From contig NZ_AP014862.1 of the NCBI RefSeq assembly GCF_002355475.1, positions 1,302,001 to 1,366,000 on the forward strand: a DNA stretch of 64,000 bases, given 5' to 3'. Below are positions 31,179 to 41,879 of this stretch, one piece after another (positions within the stretch are counted from its first letter, which is position 1; each line of letters begins with the position of its first letter). Both the position numbers and the translations under genes were made by a program. Source of the stretch: Pseudomonas furukawaii. Lineage in GTDB: Bacteria; Pseudomonadota; Gammaproteobacteria; Pseudomonadales; Pseudomonadaceae. The notes under the pieces are model-generated. The model saw nothing but the letters and a program-made list of their open reading frames with translations. It was not told where the DNA came from and ran no database searches.

Positions 31179-32924
31179 TCAGCTCGCTTCGAGGATGTGC
31201 AGGCTGTATCCCGGCATCGCCTTGGCGTGGCGCTTCGCTTCCGAGGCAAGGCTGGCCAACTGGTCGGCATCGAGGCGTTCAGCATCTTCCGGTGTGAGGC
31301 TCACCACCCCGATGGACAGCGAGAGTAATGGGTACTCCTCCCGCTCACCATGACGGTTGTGGGCGACAAAGCAGCCTGCCTGCAAATGCTCGCTGCGATA
31401 GAAGCGTCGACTCTGTCCCTGGAAGTCCTCCATGAGCTGGTTGAGGCGTAGCCGCCAGTCCTCGGAGCCCAATACCAGCATGAAGTCATCCCCGCCGATA
31501 TGGCCGACGAAGTCCCGGGCCGGATCGACGCGTTCGCTCAGGCACTGCGCCAGGCAGAGCAGTACTTCATCGCCCCTGGCGTAGCCGTAGAGATCGTTGA
31601 AGGGCTTGAAGCTGTCGATGTCCACGTAGCACACCACTGCCGGGCGGCGTTGTTGCAGGAGCCGGGTGAGGCACTGCTGGATGGGCACGTTGCCGGGCAG
31701 CAGGGTCAGGGGATTGGCATGGCGAGCCTGCTGGATCTTCAGTTCGGTGATCAGCTTGAGTACGTCGATCACCCGTCCCAGTCCCCGGTAGCGGCCGTCC
31801 TGGATGATGATGAAGTCTTCCTCGATACGCTGTCGCGCACGGCTGGTGATCAGTCGGCTGACCTGCTGCAGGGACTGGCCCAGTTCCACCGCGAGAAAAT
31901 CGGTGGTCATCAACCGGTTCACCGGCTTGCGGGTGAAGAGGTCGGTGGCGAAAGGGCGCAGCAGCGCCTCGGACAGCAAGTGTCGATGAACCACGCCCAC
32001 CGGGCGCTGCAGTCTGTCCAGCACTGCCAGCGAGTTCAGGTTGGGCTGGGCGCGGAAGGCTTCCAGTACTTCATGGATCGGGGTGTGTTCCGGTACCGCC
32101 GGCTGTTCGGCCAGCAGGGCGGAAAGATCGCAGGTTTCCTCATTGATGCCCGCAGTCGACTCCAGCGTCGGCAGCAGGGCGCGAGCATCGCGCGATGGCG
32201 ATTCCTGCGGACGCCCGAGCAGGTAGCCCTGCACCAGGTCGACCCCCATTTCCGCCAACACCGCGAGTTCTTCCGGCAACTCGATGCCCTCGGCGATGAC
32301 CAGCGCCCGGGAAGCCTTCGCCATCTTCAGGATGGATTCGACGAACTCCCGCTTCACCGCGTCCTGATGGATGCCATCGATGAAGTGGCGGTCGATCTTC
32401 ACGTAGTCGGGGCGCAGTTCGGACCACAGGCGCAGGCTGGAGTAGCCGGCCCCCAGGTCGTCGAGGGCGATGGAGAAGCCCATGGCGCGGTAGTGATGCA
32501 GGGCGGTGTCCAGCAGGCCGAAGTCCTCGGTCGGGGTCTGTTCGGTGAGTTCGATCACCACCCGGCTGGGGGGGATGCCGAAGGCCTGGAGCATCTTCAG
32601 GGTCCGACCCGGTTGGTGGGCCGGGTCCAGCAGGGACTCGGGGGACACGTTGAGGAACAGCAGGCCGTCGAGCTTCTGTTCCTTGAAGCGCTGGCAGGCG
32701 CTCTTGCGGCAGGCCATCTCCAGTTCGCTGAGCCGCCCGGCGTGGCGCGCCACGGCGAACAGCGTCACGGGGGAGTGCAGCGGGCTGTTGGATGGGCCGC
32801 GGGTCAGCGCCTCGTAACCGAGGATGCGCCGTTCGGATAGTGACAGGATGGGCTGGAACAGGCTGTGCAGGTCGCCGTGAGCGAGGATCAGGCCCAGCGC
32901 GCTCAACTGCTCGGTGACGGTCAT
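31179..32924 (-). CDS. EAL-CBS-GGDEF c-di-GMP protein
   Basis: A 581-aa cytoplasmic protein. The EAL domain (1-~250) keeps YEALTRG, LNVSP, ELTEQ, DDLGAGYSS, KIDRHF, AEGIE and QGYLLGRP, so phosphodiesterase activity is likely. A CBS pair (~275-400) probably binds a nucleotide. The C-terminal GGDEF domain (~420-575) has GGDDF instead of GGDEF, so cyclase activity is doubtful. It corresponds to the PAO1 EAL/CBS/GGDEF protein beside prc. No membrane segment. Confidence 0.9.
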   Translation of the reverse strand: MTVTEQLSALGLILAHGDLHSLFQPILSLSERRILGYEALTRGPSNSPLHSPVTLFAVARHAGRLSELEMACRKSACQRFKEQKLDGLLFLNVSPESLLDPAHQPGRTLKMLQAFGIPPSRVVIELTEQTPTEDFGLLDTALHHYRAMGFSIALDDLGAGYSSLRLWSELRPDYVKIDRHFIDGIHQDAVKREFVESILKMAKASRALVIAEGIELPEELAVLAEMGVDLVQGYLLGRPQESPSRDARALLPTLESTAGINEETCDLSALLAEQPAVPEHTPIHEVLEAFRAQPNLNSLAVLDRLQRPVGVVHRHLLSEALLRPFATDLFTRKPVNRLMTTDFLAVELGQSLQQVSRLITSRARQRIEEDFIIIQDGRYRGLGRVIDVLKLITELKIQQARHANPLTLLPGNVPIQQCLTRLLQQRRPAVVCYVDIDSFKPFNDLYGYARGDEVLLCLAQCLSERVDPARDFVGHIGGDDFMLVLGSEDWRLRLNQLMEDFQGQSRRFYRSEHLQAGCFVAHNRHGEREEYPLLSLSIGVVSLTPEDAERLDADQLASLASEAKRHAKAMPGYSLHILEAS

Positions 32925-32942
32925 GCTGTTTCTCGTGACAAG

Positions 32943-32966
32943 AAAAGGGGCCGCATGTGCGGCCCC
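32943..32966 (-). terminator. prc terminator
   Basis: On the minus strand GGGGCCGC-ACAT-GCGGCCCC is a perfect 8-bp stem followed by TTTT. It lies downstream of prc and just before the EAL gene. Confidence 0.85.
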
Positions 32967-33007
32967 CGGATTTCACGACAGTTGCATGACAGCCTTATGA
33001 CATCATT

Positions 33008-35089
33008 TCAATGTTTGGCCAGGGCCGCATTGAGGCCCAGATAATCCAGCAGGATCTGTCCGGTTTCCGTGAGGTAGGCGTCATCCTCGGGTTTGGTCTT
33101 GTCGTCCTCTTCCGGCAGGGCGTCCTCATCCTCGGTCTTGAGTTCCTTCAGCAGCTCCTCGCCCTTGGCCTTGCGGCGGGTGTTCTCCATGGCCAACTGC
33201 TTGGCTTCGATGTCGCTTTGCTCGGCGCGGCGCTTGGCTTCATTGAGGCTGACCACGGTGTCCTTCATCAGCGCCTGGGTCAGGGCCAGGCGCTCGCGGC
33301 TGTAGACGAAGTCCGGGTTGTTCGCCGTGCGGGCATCGTGGCGGGCCTTCAGCTCAGCCAGGAAGGGCTTGAAGGGGTCCAGCTCCGGCTTGATGGCCGG
33401 GCGGATGCTGTCCCAGGGCATGGCTTCCGGCAAGGCGCTTTCGCCGATCTGCTTGGTATCCACCACCGAGGGGTACTCGATGTCCGGAAGGACGCCCTGG
33501 TGCTGGGTGCTCTGGCCGGAGACGCGATAGAACTTGGCCAGTGTCAGCTTGAGCTCGCCATGATTGAGCGGCTGGATGGTCTGCACGGTGCCCTTGCCGA
33601 AGGTCTGGCCACCGATGATCAGCGCGCGATGATAGTCCTGCATCGCACCGGCGAAGATCTCCGAGGCCGAGGCGGACAGGCGGTTCACCAGCACGGCCAT
33701 GGGGCCGGTGTAGTAGGCGCCGGTGCTGTCGTCGGCCAGGACATCCACGCGGCCATCGCTGTTGCGCACCAGCACCGTGGGGCCCTGGTCGATGAACAGT
33801 CCGGTGAGTTCGGTGGCTTCCTGCAGGGAGCCGCCGCCGTTGTTGCGCAGGTCGATGACCACGCCGTCGACCTTTTCCTTCTGCAATTCGCTGAGGAGCT
33901 TCTTCACGTCCCGCGTGGTGCTCTTGTACTCGGGATCGCCGGCCCGGAAGGCCTTGAAGTCCAGGTAGAAGGCCGGCACCTCGATCACGCCCAGCTTGAA
34001 GGTGCTGCCGTCGTGCTCGAGGTTGAGAACGGACTTCTTCGCCGCCTGCTCTTCCAGCTTCACGGCCTCGCGGGTGATGGAAACCACCTTGCTGGTCTGG
34101 TCGTTCGGCGCATTGCTGGCGGGAATCACCTCCAGGCGTACCACCGAGCCTTTGGGGCCGCGGATCAGCTTGACCACCTCGTCCAGGCGCCAGCCGATCA
34201 CGTCCACCATCTCGCCGTCACCCTGGGCGACGCCGACGATCTTGTCCGCCGGGGCCACCTGCTTGCTCTTTTCGGCCGGACCGGCGGGCACCAGGCGGAC
34301 CACCTTCACGTACTCGTTGTCGCTCTGCAGCACGGCGCCGATGCCCTCGAGGGACAGGCTCATGTTGATGTCGAAGTTTTCCGCATTGTCCGGGGACAGG
34401 TACTGGGTATGCGGGTCATAGGTCTGTGCGAAGGCGTTGATGTAGGCCTGGAAGATGTCTTCGCCGCGGGTCTGGTCGAGGCGGCTCAACTGGTTCTTGT
34501 AGCGCTTGACCAGCAGTTCCTGAATGGCCTTCGGTTCCTTCTTCGCCAGCTTCAGGCGCAGGACCTCGTCCTTCACGCGCTTGCGCCAGAGATCGTCGAG
34601 GGCGGCGCGGTCCTTGGCCCAGGGGGCTTTCTCGCGGTCGGTTTCGAGGGTCTCGTCGACATTGAAGTCGATGCTGTCGACGCCTTTGTCGAGCATCGCC
34701 AGGGCGAACTCCAGGCGCTCCTCGAGACGATCGAGGTGGCGCTTGTAGATGGCGAAACCCGGTTCGAGGTCGCCGCTTTTCAGCAGGTCGTCGAAGCGCG
34801 TGCGCCACTTGTCGAACTCGGCGATATCACCTGCGGTGAAGTACATCCGCGCCGGGTCGAGCAGCTTCAGGTAGCCCTCGTAGATCTTCACCGAGCGGGC
34901 ATCGTTGAGGGGCGGCTTGTTGTAGTGGTGGCGCTTGAGCAGTTCCACCACGTTGAGGCTGGCGATCACCTGCTCGCGGTCGGGCTGAAGGGCGTCCCAG
35001 CTGTTCGGGGAGGTGGTGGCGGCGTGCAGCGGCAGGGTACTGACGCTGAGGGCCAGGGCGAGGGCGGAACTGATCAGGGAGCGCTTCAT
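33008..35089 (-). CDS. prc: Periplasmic tail-specific protease Prc (Tsp/AlgO)
   Basis: A 693-aa S41 protease that degrades periplasmic proteins, including MucA-type anti-sigma factors and cell-wall hydrolases in Pseudomonas. A signal peptide (SLISSALALALSVSTLPLHAA) is cleaved after residue ~20. The N-terminal helical domain, a PDZ domain (SLEGIGAVLQ, GPAEKSKQVAPADKI) and the catalytic domain follow, with Ser474 in SASASEIF and Lys499 in TFGKGTVQ. A C-terminal DUF3340-type helical region ends the protein. The ATG at 35089 is chosen because the signal peptide begins there. Confidence 0.95.
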   Translation of the reverse strand: MKRSLISSALALALSVSTLPLHAATTSPNSWDALQPDREQVIASLNVVELLKRHHYNKPPLNDARSVKIYEGYLKLLDPARMYFTAGDIAEFDKWRTRFDDLLKSGDLEPGFAIYKRHLDRLEERLEFALAMLDKGVDSIDFNVDETLETDREKAPWAKDRAALDDLWRKRVKDEVLRLKLAKKEPKAIQELLVKRYKNQLSRLDQTRGEDIFQAYINAFAQTYDPHTQYLSPDNAENFDINMSLSLEGIGAVLQSDNEYVKVVRLVPAGPAEKSKQVAPADKIVGVAQGDGEMVDVIGWRLDEVVKLIRGPKGSVVRLEVIPASNAPNDQTSKVVSITREAVKLEEQAAKKSVLNLEHDGSTFKLGVIEVPAFYLDFKAFRAGDPEYKSTTRDVKKLLSELQKEKVDGVVIDLRNNGGGSLQEATELTGLFIDQGPTVLVRNSDGRVDVLADDSTGAYYTGPMAVLVNRLSASASEIFAGAMQDYHRALIIGGQTFGKGTVQTIQPLNHGELKLTLAKFYRVSGQSTQHQGVLPDIEYPSVVDTKQIGESALPEAMPWDSIRPAIKPELDPFKPFLAELKARHDARTANNPDFVYSRERLALTQALMKDTVVSLNEAKRRAEQSDIEAKQLAMENTRRKAKGEELLKELKTEDEDALPEEDDKTKPEDDAYLTETGQILLDYLGLNAALAKH

Positions 35090-35214
35090 GCTGATTCGAC
35101 GTCGGGACAGGTGATAACGCATATTAGGCCGTATTCGGGAGCGCTGGGTTCCCTCGGCGCAACGGGAAAGCCCGGCTGATTGGCCGGGCCACTGTGAATC
35201 ACTATGGAGGCACC

Positions 35215-36180
35215 GTGAAGGCATTGCAAGGCGTCGAAGGGCGCGTGGAGTGGGGGGAGCGGGCCAGCCCGGTCTGCGATGTGGGGCAAGTGCGGATTCG
35301 TGTGGCGGCGGCCGGCCTGAACCGTGCCGACCTGTTGCAGTGCGCGGGGCTTTATCCGCCGCCGCCGGGCGCCAGCGACATCCTGGGCCTGGAGGCGTCC
35401 GGGGTGATCACCGAGGTGGGCGCCGGCAGCGGTGCCTGGCAGGTCGGCGACAAGGTCTGCTGCCTGCTGGCGGGGGGCGGCATGGCCGAGGAGGTGGTGG
35501 TGGATGCCCGCCATGTGCTGCCGTTGCCGGAGGGCCTGAGCCTGGCGGAAGCCGCGGCCCTTCCGGAGGTCTATGCCACGGCCTGGCTGAATCTCTTCCA
35601 GCTGGCGGCGTTGAAGCCTGGCGAGAAGGTGCTGCTGCACGCGGGTGCCAGCGGCGTGGGCTCGGCCGCCATCCAGCTGTGCAAGGCCTTCGGCAATCCC
35701 TGCTGGGTCAGCGTGGGCTCCGCCGAACGGCTGGCCTACTGCGAGTCCCTGGGCGCCCAGGGTGGTGCGCTGCGCGGCGAGGACCTGGAGAGCCTGCGGG
35801 ACTTCGGCCCCTTCGATGTCATCCTCGATCCGGTGGGCGCCAACTACGCCGTCCTCAACCTGCAACTGGCCGCCGTGGATGCCCGCTGGGTGAATATCGG
35901 CCTGATGGGGGGACGCAAGGCGGAGCTGGACCTGGCGCTGTTGCTGGGCAAGCGGGTGCAACTGATCGGTTCCACCCTTCGCAGCCGCGACGACCCGTTC
36001 AAGGCGGACCTGATCGCCGAGTTGCGCCAGCATGTCTGGCCGCTGTTCGAGGAGGGCCGGCTGCAGCCGCGCCTGGAGCGGGCCTTCGCCGCGACGGACG
36101 CCCAGCAGGCGTTCGAGGCGCTGGCGAGCAATACCGTATCGGGCAAGCTGGTGCTGGTGCTGGACGAAAGCCTGGCCTGA
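35215..36180 (+). CDS. Zinc-independent quinone oxidoreductase, MDR superfamily
   Basis: A 321-aa MDR protein. The GroES-like N-terminal part contains AAGLNRADLLQ and LGLEASGVITEVG. The Rossmann part has the NADPH-binding HAGASGVGSAAIQL near residue 145. The C-terminal GKLVLVLDES closes the fold. It reduces quinones or other electrophiles with NADPH (PIG3-like branch). The GTG at 35215 is chosen because TGGAGG lies just upstream. It is divergent from prc. Confidence 0.85.
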   Translation: MKALQGVEGRVEWGERASPVCDVGQVRIRVAAAGLNRADLLQCAGLYPPPPGASDILGLEASGVITEVGAGSGAWQVGDKVCCLLAGGGMAEEVVVDARHVLPLPEGLSLAEAAALPEVYATAWLNLFQLAALKPGEKVLLHAGASGVGSAAIQLCKAFGNPCWVSVGSAERLAYCESLGAQGGALRGEDLESLRDFGPFDVILDPVGANYAVLNLQLAAVDARWVNIGLMGGRKAELDLALLLGKRVQLIGSTLRSRDDPFKADLIAELRQHVWPLFEEGRLQPRLERAFAATDAQQAFEALASNTVSGKLVLVLDESLA

Positions 36181-36190
36181 GCAGGGACCC

Positions 36191-36217
36191 CGAACGCCCC
36201 ATGGTCCGGGGCGTTCG
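36191..36217 (+). terminator. Hairpin after the quinone oxidoreductase gene
   Basis: CGAACGCCCC pairs with GGGGCGTTCG around ATGGTCC. The stem is strong, but no U-run follows. Confidence 0.6.
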
Positions 36218-36330
36218 AGGGGGCATTGAGGTAATCAATTGATCTGATGGCCTCAATCAATAGGATCCTTTTGGAATAAGTCGATAGTCTTCGTCGGGTC
36301 AAATTTCTAACCCCCCATGAGGACGTTGCG

Positions 36331-36894
36331 ATGTCTCTGATCAACACCGAAGTCAAACCTTTCAAAGCCACCGCTTACCATCAGGGCAAGTTCGTCGAAG
36401 TCACCGAAGCCTCCCTGAAGGGCAAGTGGTCCGTGTTCTTCTTCTACCCGGCCGACTTCACCTTCGTCTGCCCGACCGAACTGGGCGACCTGGCTGACAA
36501 CTACGCCGAGTTCCAGAAGCTGGGCGTGGAAATCTACGGCGTGTCCACCGACACCCACTTCACCCACAAGGCCTGGCACGACACTTCCGACACCATCGGC
36601 AAGATCCAGTACCCGCTGGTCGGCGACCCCACCTGGGTGCTGTCCAAGAACTTCGAAGTGCTGATCGAAGAAGCCGGTCTGGCTGATCGCGGCACCTTCG
36701 TGATCGATCCGGAAGGCAAGATCCAGATCGTCGAAGTCAATGCCGGTGGCATCGGCCGTGACGCCCAGGAGCTCCTGCGCAAGGTCAAGGCTGCCCAGTA
36801 CGTCGCCGCTCACCCGGGCGAAGTCTGCCCGGCCAAGTGGAAAGAAGGCGAAGCGACCCTGGCTCCGTCCCTCGATCTGGTCGGCAAGATCTAA
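36331..36894 (+). CDS. ahpC: Alkyl hydroperoxide reductase peroxiredoxin subunit
   Basis: A 187-aa 2-Cys peroxiredoxin that reduces hydrogen peroxide and organic peroxides. Peroxidatic Cys47 is in TFVCPTE and resolving Cys166 in GEVCPAKW. It works with AhpF, encoded 171 bp downstream. Codon use is strongly biased toward highly expressed codons. The AT-rich leader (36225-36300, with ATCAATTGAT and CAATCAATAGG) is where OxyR would be expected to bind, although the site cannot be placed exactly. GAGGACG precedes the ATG. Confidence 0.97.
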   Translation: MSLINTEVKPFKATAYHQGKFVEVTEASLKGKWSVFFFYPADFTFVCPTELGDLADNYAEFQKLGVEIYGVSTDTHFTHKAWHDTSDTIGKIQYPLVGDPTWVLSKNFEVLIEEAGLADRGTFVIDPEGKIQIVEVNAGGIGRDAQELLRKVKAAQYVAAHPGEVCPAKWKEGEATLAPSLDLVGKI

Positions 36895-36958
36895 AAACGG
36901 CCGGGAAGCTGCAGCGCTTGCTCACCACGCTTCCCGTCCCGTTCTACCGCTCGATCCT

Positions 36959-36984
36959 CAGGTGGATGACCTGTCATCCACCTG
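36959..36984 (+). terminator. Perfect hairpin between ahpC and ahpF
   Basis: CAGGTGGATGA and TCATCCACCTG form an 11-bp perfect stem around CCTG, without a U-tract. It probably acts as a partial terminator or 3' stabiliser, giving more ahpC than ahpF mRNA. Confidence 0.65.
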
Positions 36985-37065
36985 CATCCCATCCCTTAGC
37001 CCTGTCCGGGCGGTCGGCGACGACCGTCGAGGGATGGCTCATGCCCGCAACAAAGGAATTCGCAC

Positions 37066-38622
37066 ATGTTGGACGCCAATCTTAAAACCCAGTTGAAGGC
37101 CTACCTCGAAAAGGTCACCCAGCCGTTCGAGATCGTCGCGTCCCTCGATGACAGCGACAAATCCCGCGAGCTGCTGGGTCTTTTGCAAGACATCGTCGGC
37201 CTCACCGACAAGATCACCCTGAAGACCGATGGCGCGGACGCCCGCAGGCCATCGTTCTCGCTGAACCGTCCCGGCGCCGATATTTCCCTGCGCTTCGCCG
37301 GCATTCCCATGGGCCACGAGTTCACGTCCCTGGTCCTCGCCCTGCTGCAAGTGGGCGGGCATCCGTCCAAGCTCGCCCAGGAGGTGATCGACCAGATCAG
37401 AACCATCGAGGGCGAGTTCAACTTCGAAACCTACTTCTCGCTGTCCTGCCAGAACTGCCCCGACGTGGTGCAGGCGCTGAACCTGATGGCCGTGCTCAAC
37501 CCGAACATCCGCCACGTCGCCATCGACGGCGCGCTGTTTCAGGACGAGGTCAACGAGCGTCAGATCATGTCGGTGCCGAGCCTCTACCTGAATGGCGAGC
37601 TGTTCGGCCAGGGCCGCATGGGCGTGGAGGAAATCCTCGCCAGGATCGACACCGGCGCCGCCGCCCGCGACGCCGAGAAGCTCAACGCCAAGGCCGCCTT
37701 CGACGTGCTGGTGATCGGCGGCGGCCCGGCCGGCGCCTCCGCCGCCATCTACGCCGCCCGCAAGGGCATCCGTACCGGCGTGGCCGCCGAGCGTTTCGGT
37801 GGCCAGGTGCTGGACACCCTGGCCATCGAGAACTTCATCTCCGTGCCGGAGACCGAAGGTCCCAAGCTGGCCCGTGCCCTCGAGGAGCATGTGAAGCACT
37901 ACGAGGTGGACCTGATGAACCTGCAGCGCGCCAGCGCGCTGATTCCCGCCAAGGGCGAGGGCGAGCTGCACGAAGTGAAGTTCGAGAGCGGAGCCAGCCT
38001 CAAGGCCAGGACCCTGATCCTCTCCACCGGCGCCCGCTGGCGCGAGATGAATGTCTCGGGTGAGCAGGAATACCGGGGACGCGGCGTGGCCTACTGCCCG
38101 CACTGCGACGGCCCGCTGTTCAAGGGCAAGCGCGTGGCGGTCATCGGCGGCGGCAACTCCGGCGTCGAGGCGGCCATCGACCTGGCGGGCATCGTCGCCC
38201 AGGTCACCCTCATCGAGTTCGACGACAAGCTGCGCGCCGATGCCGTGCTGCAGAAGAAACTGGCCAGCCTGCCCAACGTGACCGTCATCAAGAGTGCGCT
38301 GACCACCGAGGTGAAAGGCGACGGGCAGAAGGTCAACGGCCTGGTCTACAAGGACCGCACCAATGACGAACTGCGGACCCTGGAGCTGGAAGGCATCTTC
38401 GTGCAGATCGGCCTGCTGCCCAACAGCGAATGGCTGAAAGGCGTGGTGGAGCTGTCGCCCCGTGGCGAGATCATCGTCGATGCCAAGGGCCAGACCAGCG
38501 TACCGGGCGTGTTCGCCGCCGGCGACGTGACCACAGTGCCCTACAAGCAGATCGTCATCGCCGTGGGCGAGGGGGCCAAGGCGTCGCTGAGCGCCTTCGA
38601 TCACCTGATCCGGACAACCTGA
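37066..38622 (+). CDS. ahpF: Alkyl hydroperoxide reductase flavoprotein subunit
   Basis: A 518-aa NADH-dependent flavoenzyme that re-reduces AhpC. The N-terminal double thioredoxin fold (1-~200) carries CQNCPDVVQ. The FAD domain starts at [12 protein letters not shown] near residue 215. The redox-active CPHCDG is near 345, the NADH motif [14 protein letters not shown] near 358, and the closing FAD motif [15 protein letters not shown] near 485. Length is typical (521 in E. coli). Confidence 0.96.
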   Translation: MLDANLKTQLKAYLEKVTQPFEIVASLDDSDKSRELLGLLQDIVGLTDKITLKTDGADARRPSFSLNRPGADISLRFAGIPMGHEFTSLVLALLQVGGHPSKLAQEVIDQIRTIEGEFNFETYFSLSCQNCPDVVQALNLMAVLNPNIRHVAIDGALFQDEVNERQIMSVPSLYLNGELFGQGRMGVEEILARIDTGAAARDAEKLNAKAAFDVLVIGGGPAGASAAIYAARKGIRTGVAAERFGGQVLDTLAIENFISVPETEGPKLARALEEHVKHYEVDLMNLQRASALIPAKGEGELHEVKFESGASLKARTLILSTGARWREMNVSGEQEYRGRGVAYCPHCDGPLFKGKRVAVIGGGNSGVEAAIDLAGIVAQVTLIEFDDKLRADAVLQKKLASLPNVTVIKSALTTEVKGDGQKVNGLVYKDRTNDELRTLELEGIFVQIGLLPNSEWLKGVVELSPRGEIIVDAKGQTSVPGVFAAGDVTTVPYKQIVIAVGEGAKASLSAFDHLIRTT

Positions 38623-38647
38623 TTATTCGGCGTGGTGTGCTGAAGTG

Positions 38648-38678
38648 GCGGAGGGCCGGCAGGTCCTCCGCTTTTTTT
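38648..38678 (+). terminator. ahpF terminator
   Basis: GCGGAGG pairs with CCTCCGC, followed by seven Ts (38672-38678). Confidence 0.88.
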
Positions 38679-38729
38679 ATCGCTTCCCTGTATCCTTCGC
38701 CGCTTCGATTCCTCGCGACAGGGCAAGAC

Positions 38730-39269
38730 GTGAAACCGCAACTCATCGAACTGATCACCGCCATCAGCTCCGGCTGCATGGCCGAGGACGAGATCCAGCG
38801 TGTCGCGGATGAGGCGGCCCAGGCCTATGCCGATCCCGACGCCTTCCTCGCCGCCAATCCGGATATCAACTACGACGACAGCTTCCCCATTCCCCTGGGC
38901 GAGTGGGTGGTGGTGGGCAGCCTGCCGGACACCGTGCTCTTCCAGGCCGACAGCTACGACCAGTTGTTCCAGCAGGTGGTGGATTCCTTCGGTCCCGGCG
39001 TGAGTTTCGTGCTCAAGCCCAAGCAGTTGGCCAAGGTCGAGCCCTTGAAGGCCCTCAATCGCATCCAGGTGCAGATGGGCAGCCTCTATCCCGAGAAGGG
39101 CGGTTACGTGCTGGTGGACTTCAGCGAGCCGCTGGATGACGAGCTACAGTGCGTGTTGGTCTACAAGCAGGACCTGGAACGGGTCATGGCGCTTGCGGTG
39201 GAAGTGGGGATCTACGCAGCGCCCGCCTATGAGGCCCTCAAGGCCGCCCTGGAGAAGGGTGACGACTGA
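38730..39269 (+). CDS. Uncharacterised acidic protein
   Basis: A 179-aa soluble acidic protein, from the GTG at 38730, which follows GACAGGGCAAGA. No family is recognised. Visible features are an N-terminal helix pair (LIELITAISSGCMAEDEIQRVADEAAQ), the strand segment PLGEWVVVGSLPDTVLFQ, FKPKQLAKVEPLK-type mixed helix, and a C-terminal VYKQDLERVMALAVEVG. It has its own unit: a terminator precedes it, and the convergent modA follows. Confidence 0.7.
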   Translation: MKPQLIELITAISSGCMAEDEIQRVADEAAQAYADPDAFLAANPDINYDDSFPIPLGEWVVVGSLPDTVLFQADSYDQLFQQVVDSFGPGVSFVLKPKQLAKVEPLKALNRIQVQMGSLYPEKGGYVLVDFSEPLDDELQCVLVYKQDLERVMALAVEVGIYAAPAYEALKAALEKGDD

Positions 39270-39314
39270 GTCGCCGGGGTGGCTGGCGAGGGCGCCATCC
39301 ACCCGACAGCTGCC

Positions 39315-40142
<828 letters not shown>

Positions 40143-40156
40143 TTATCTTTATGGTC

Positions 40157-40170
40157 TGACTTTAAAGTCA
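40157..40170. promoter_or_regulatory. Perfect 14-bp palindrome TGACTTTAAAGTCA
   Basis: Self-complementary over all 14 bases, 27 bp beyond the ModE box in the modA/HAD gap. Function unknown. It may be a second operator or part of the modA promoter region. Confidence 0.45.
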
Positions 40171-40236
40171 ATTTTTCCCTGATGCGCTATGACCCTATCC
40201 GCCCGCCGGGGAGCTGTTTGCGGCGCGCCCGGCGGC

Positions 40237-40890
40237 TCAGCGCCAGTCGAGGATCGGCCAGCCCGCCTGTTCGGCATGGGCGCGCAGGGTCGGGTCGGGG
40301 TTGACCGTGTGGGGCTTGTCCACCCGGCTCAGCAGCGGCAGGTCGTTGCGCGAGTCGGAGTAGAAGTAGGCCCCTTCCAGACTTTCTCCTTCCTGCTCCA
40401 GCCAGGCGTGCAGGCGGGTCACCTTGCCCTCGCGGTAGGTGAGCACGCCCCGGGTCCTGCCGCTGTAGTGGCCGTGCTGCTCGTCGAGGTCGATGGCCAG
40501 CACCTCCTCGACGCCCAGGCGCTCGGCGATGGCGCTGACCAGGAAGTGCGCCGAGGCCGAGATGATCAGCAGGCGGTCGCCGGCGCCCCGATGCCTGGCC
40601 AGGCAGCGCATGGCGTCGGAGTGGATCAGCGGTTCGATCACCTCCTCCACGAAGGGCTCCACCACGAACGCCACTTCTTCCGCCGTGCGCCCCACCAGCG
40701 GCGACAGGCTGAAGGCCATGTAGTCCTCCATGGCCAGCTTGCCTTCGGCGTAGAGCGCCATGAGCTGCCGGTCCTTGCGAATGAAGGATTCGCCGTCGAC
40801 CCAGCCCAGTTCGGCCATGTGGGCACTCCAGAGGCTGGCGCAGTCGCCGTCGATCAGGGTGTCGTCAAGGTCGAAGATTGCCAGGGCCAT
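40237..40890 (-). CDS. HAD-IB family phosphatase (SerB-like)
   Basis: A 217-aa haloacid dehalogenase phosphatase: motif I FDLDDTLIDGD near residue 5, motif II IISASAHFLVSAI with the Ser near 110, and motif III/IV YFYSDSRNDLPLL near 180. The helical cap lies between residues ~20 and 90. It overlaps the ABC ATPase stop (ATGA), so it belongs to the import operon. It would remove phosphate from the imported or converted compound. Substrate unknown. Confidence 0.88.
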   Translation of the reverse strand: MALAIFDLDDTLIDGDCASLWSAHMAELGWVDGESFIRKDRQLMALYAEGKLAMEDYMAFSLSPLVGRTAEEVAFVVEPFVEEVIEPLIHSDAMRCLARHRGAGDRLLIISASAHFLVSAIAERLGVEEVLAIDLDEQHGHYSGRTRGVLTYREGKVTRLHAWLEQEGESLEGAYFYSDSRNDLPLLSRVDKPHTVNPDPTLRAHAEQAGWPILDWR

Positions 40891-41879
40891 CAGGCCACCT
40901 CCCGAATGGCGTGTTCGTCGATGCGCAGGCCGATGCGCTGGCCCTTGCGATGCAGGTCTTCCGCGGAGCGGTTGAGCACGTCCACCACCAGTTCTACGCC
41001 CCGGGCTTCCACGCGGTAGCGCACCACGTTGCCCAGCAGGCTGTGGCTGCGGACTTCCGCCTCGATGCCGCCCTCCTGGCTGAGGCCGATGGCCTCGGGA
41101 CGAATGGCGATGCGTCCCTGCACCGGCCGCTGCAGCAGGCGGCTGGCGGCGTCGGCGTCCAGCAGGTTGTAGCTGCCGATGAAGCCGGCGGCGAAGGCGT
41201 CCACGGGCGCGGTGTAGAGGGTTTCCGCGTCGCCGCTCTGGACGATGCGGCCGGCGTTCATCAGGAAGATGCGATCCGACAGGGTCAGGGCTTCTTCCTG
41301 GTCGTGGGTGACGAAAATGGTGGTCAGCCCCAGTTCCTGCTGGATGGCGCGTATCTGTTCCCGCAGGTGCTTGCGGATGCGCGCGTCCAGGGCCGAGAGG
41401 GGTTCGTCCAGCAACAGCAGGCGCGGGCGGGTCACCAGGGAGCGGGCCAGGGCCACGCGCTGGCACTGGCCGCCGGAGAGCTGGTGCGGGTAACGGCCGG
41501 CGAAGTCCGTCAGCTCCACCAGGGCCAGGACTTCGTCCACCCGGCGCTTGCTGTCGGTGGCCTCCACCTTCTGCATGCGCAGGCCGAAGGCGACGTTCTG
41601 TTGCACCGTCATGTTGGGGAAGAGCGCGTAACTCTGAAACACCATGCCGATGCCGCGCTTCTGCGGCGACAGGGGCACCAGGTCCTGGCCGTCCAGCAGG
41701 ATCTGCCCGCCGTTCACCTCCGTGAGTCCGGCGATGCAACGCAGCAGCGTGGACTTGCCGCAGCCGGAGGGGCCCAGCAGGGTGACGAACTCGCCCTTGC
41801 CGATCTCGCAGTCGATGTCGCTGAAGATGGCGGTCTGGCCGTAGCGCTTGTGCAGGCCGCGAATGGAAAGAAAGCTCAT
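40890..41879 (-). CDS. ABC transporter ATP-binding protein
   Basis: A 329-aa ATPase of the PotA/FbpC type: Walker A GPSGCGKST near residue 38, Q-loop FQSYALFPNMT, signature LSGGQCQRVALAR near 135, Walker B LLLLDEP near 157 and switch His in VTHDQEEAL. A C-terminal TOBE-like regulatory domain (from ~240, GRIAIRPEAIGLS) is present. It powers the two permeases downstream in the list. Start ATG overlaps the permease stop. Confidence 0.92.
   Translation of the reverse strand: MSFLSIRGLHKRYGQTAIFSDIDCEIGKGEFVTLLGPSGCGKSTLLRCIAGLTEVNGGQILLDGQDLVPLSPQKRGIGMVFQSYALFPNMTVQQNVAFGLRMQKVEATDSKRRVDEVLALVELTDFAGRYPHQLSGGQCQRVALARSLVTRPRLLLLDEPLSALDARIRKHLREQIRAIQQELGLTTIFVTHDQEEALTLSDRIFLMNAGRIVQSGDAETLYTAPVDAFAAGFIGSYNLLDADAASRLLQRPVQGRIAIRPEAIGLSQEGGIEAEVRSHSLLGNVVRYRVEARGVELVVDVLNRSAEDLHRKGQRIGLRIDEHAIREVA

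Noticed and set aside
35170-35189. Hairpin GCCCGGC...GCCGGGC as a terminator
   Set aside because: It lies between two divergent start sites (prc and the quinone oxidoreductase), so it would end no transcript; at most it is a leader structure.
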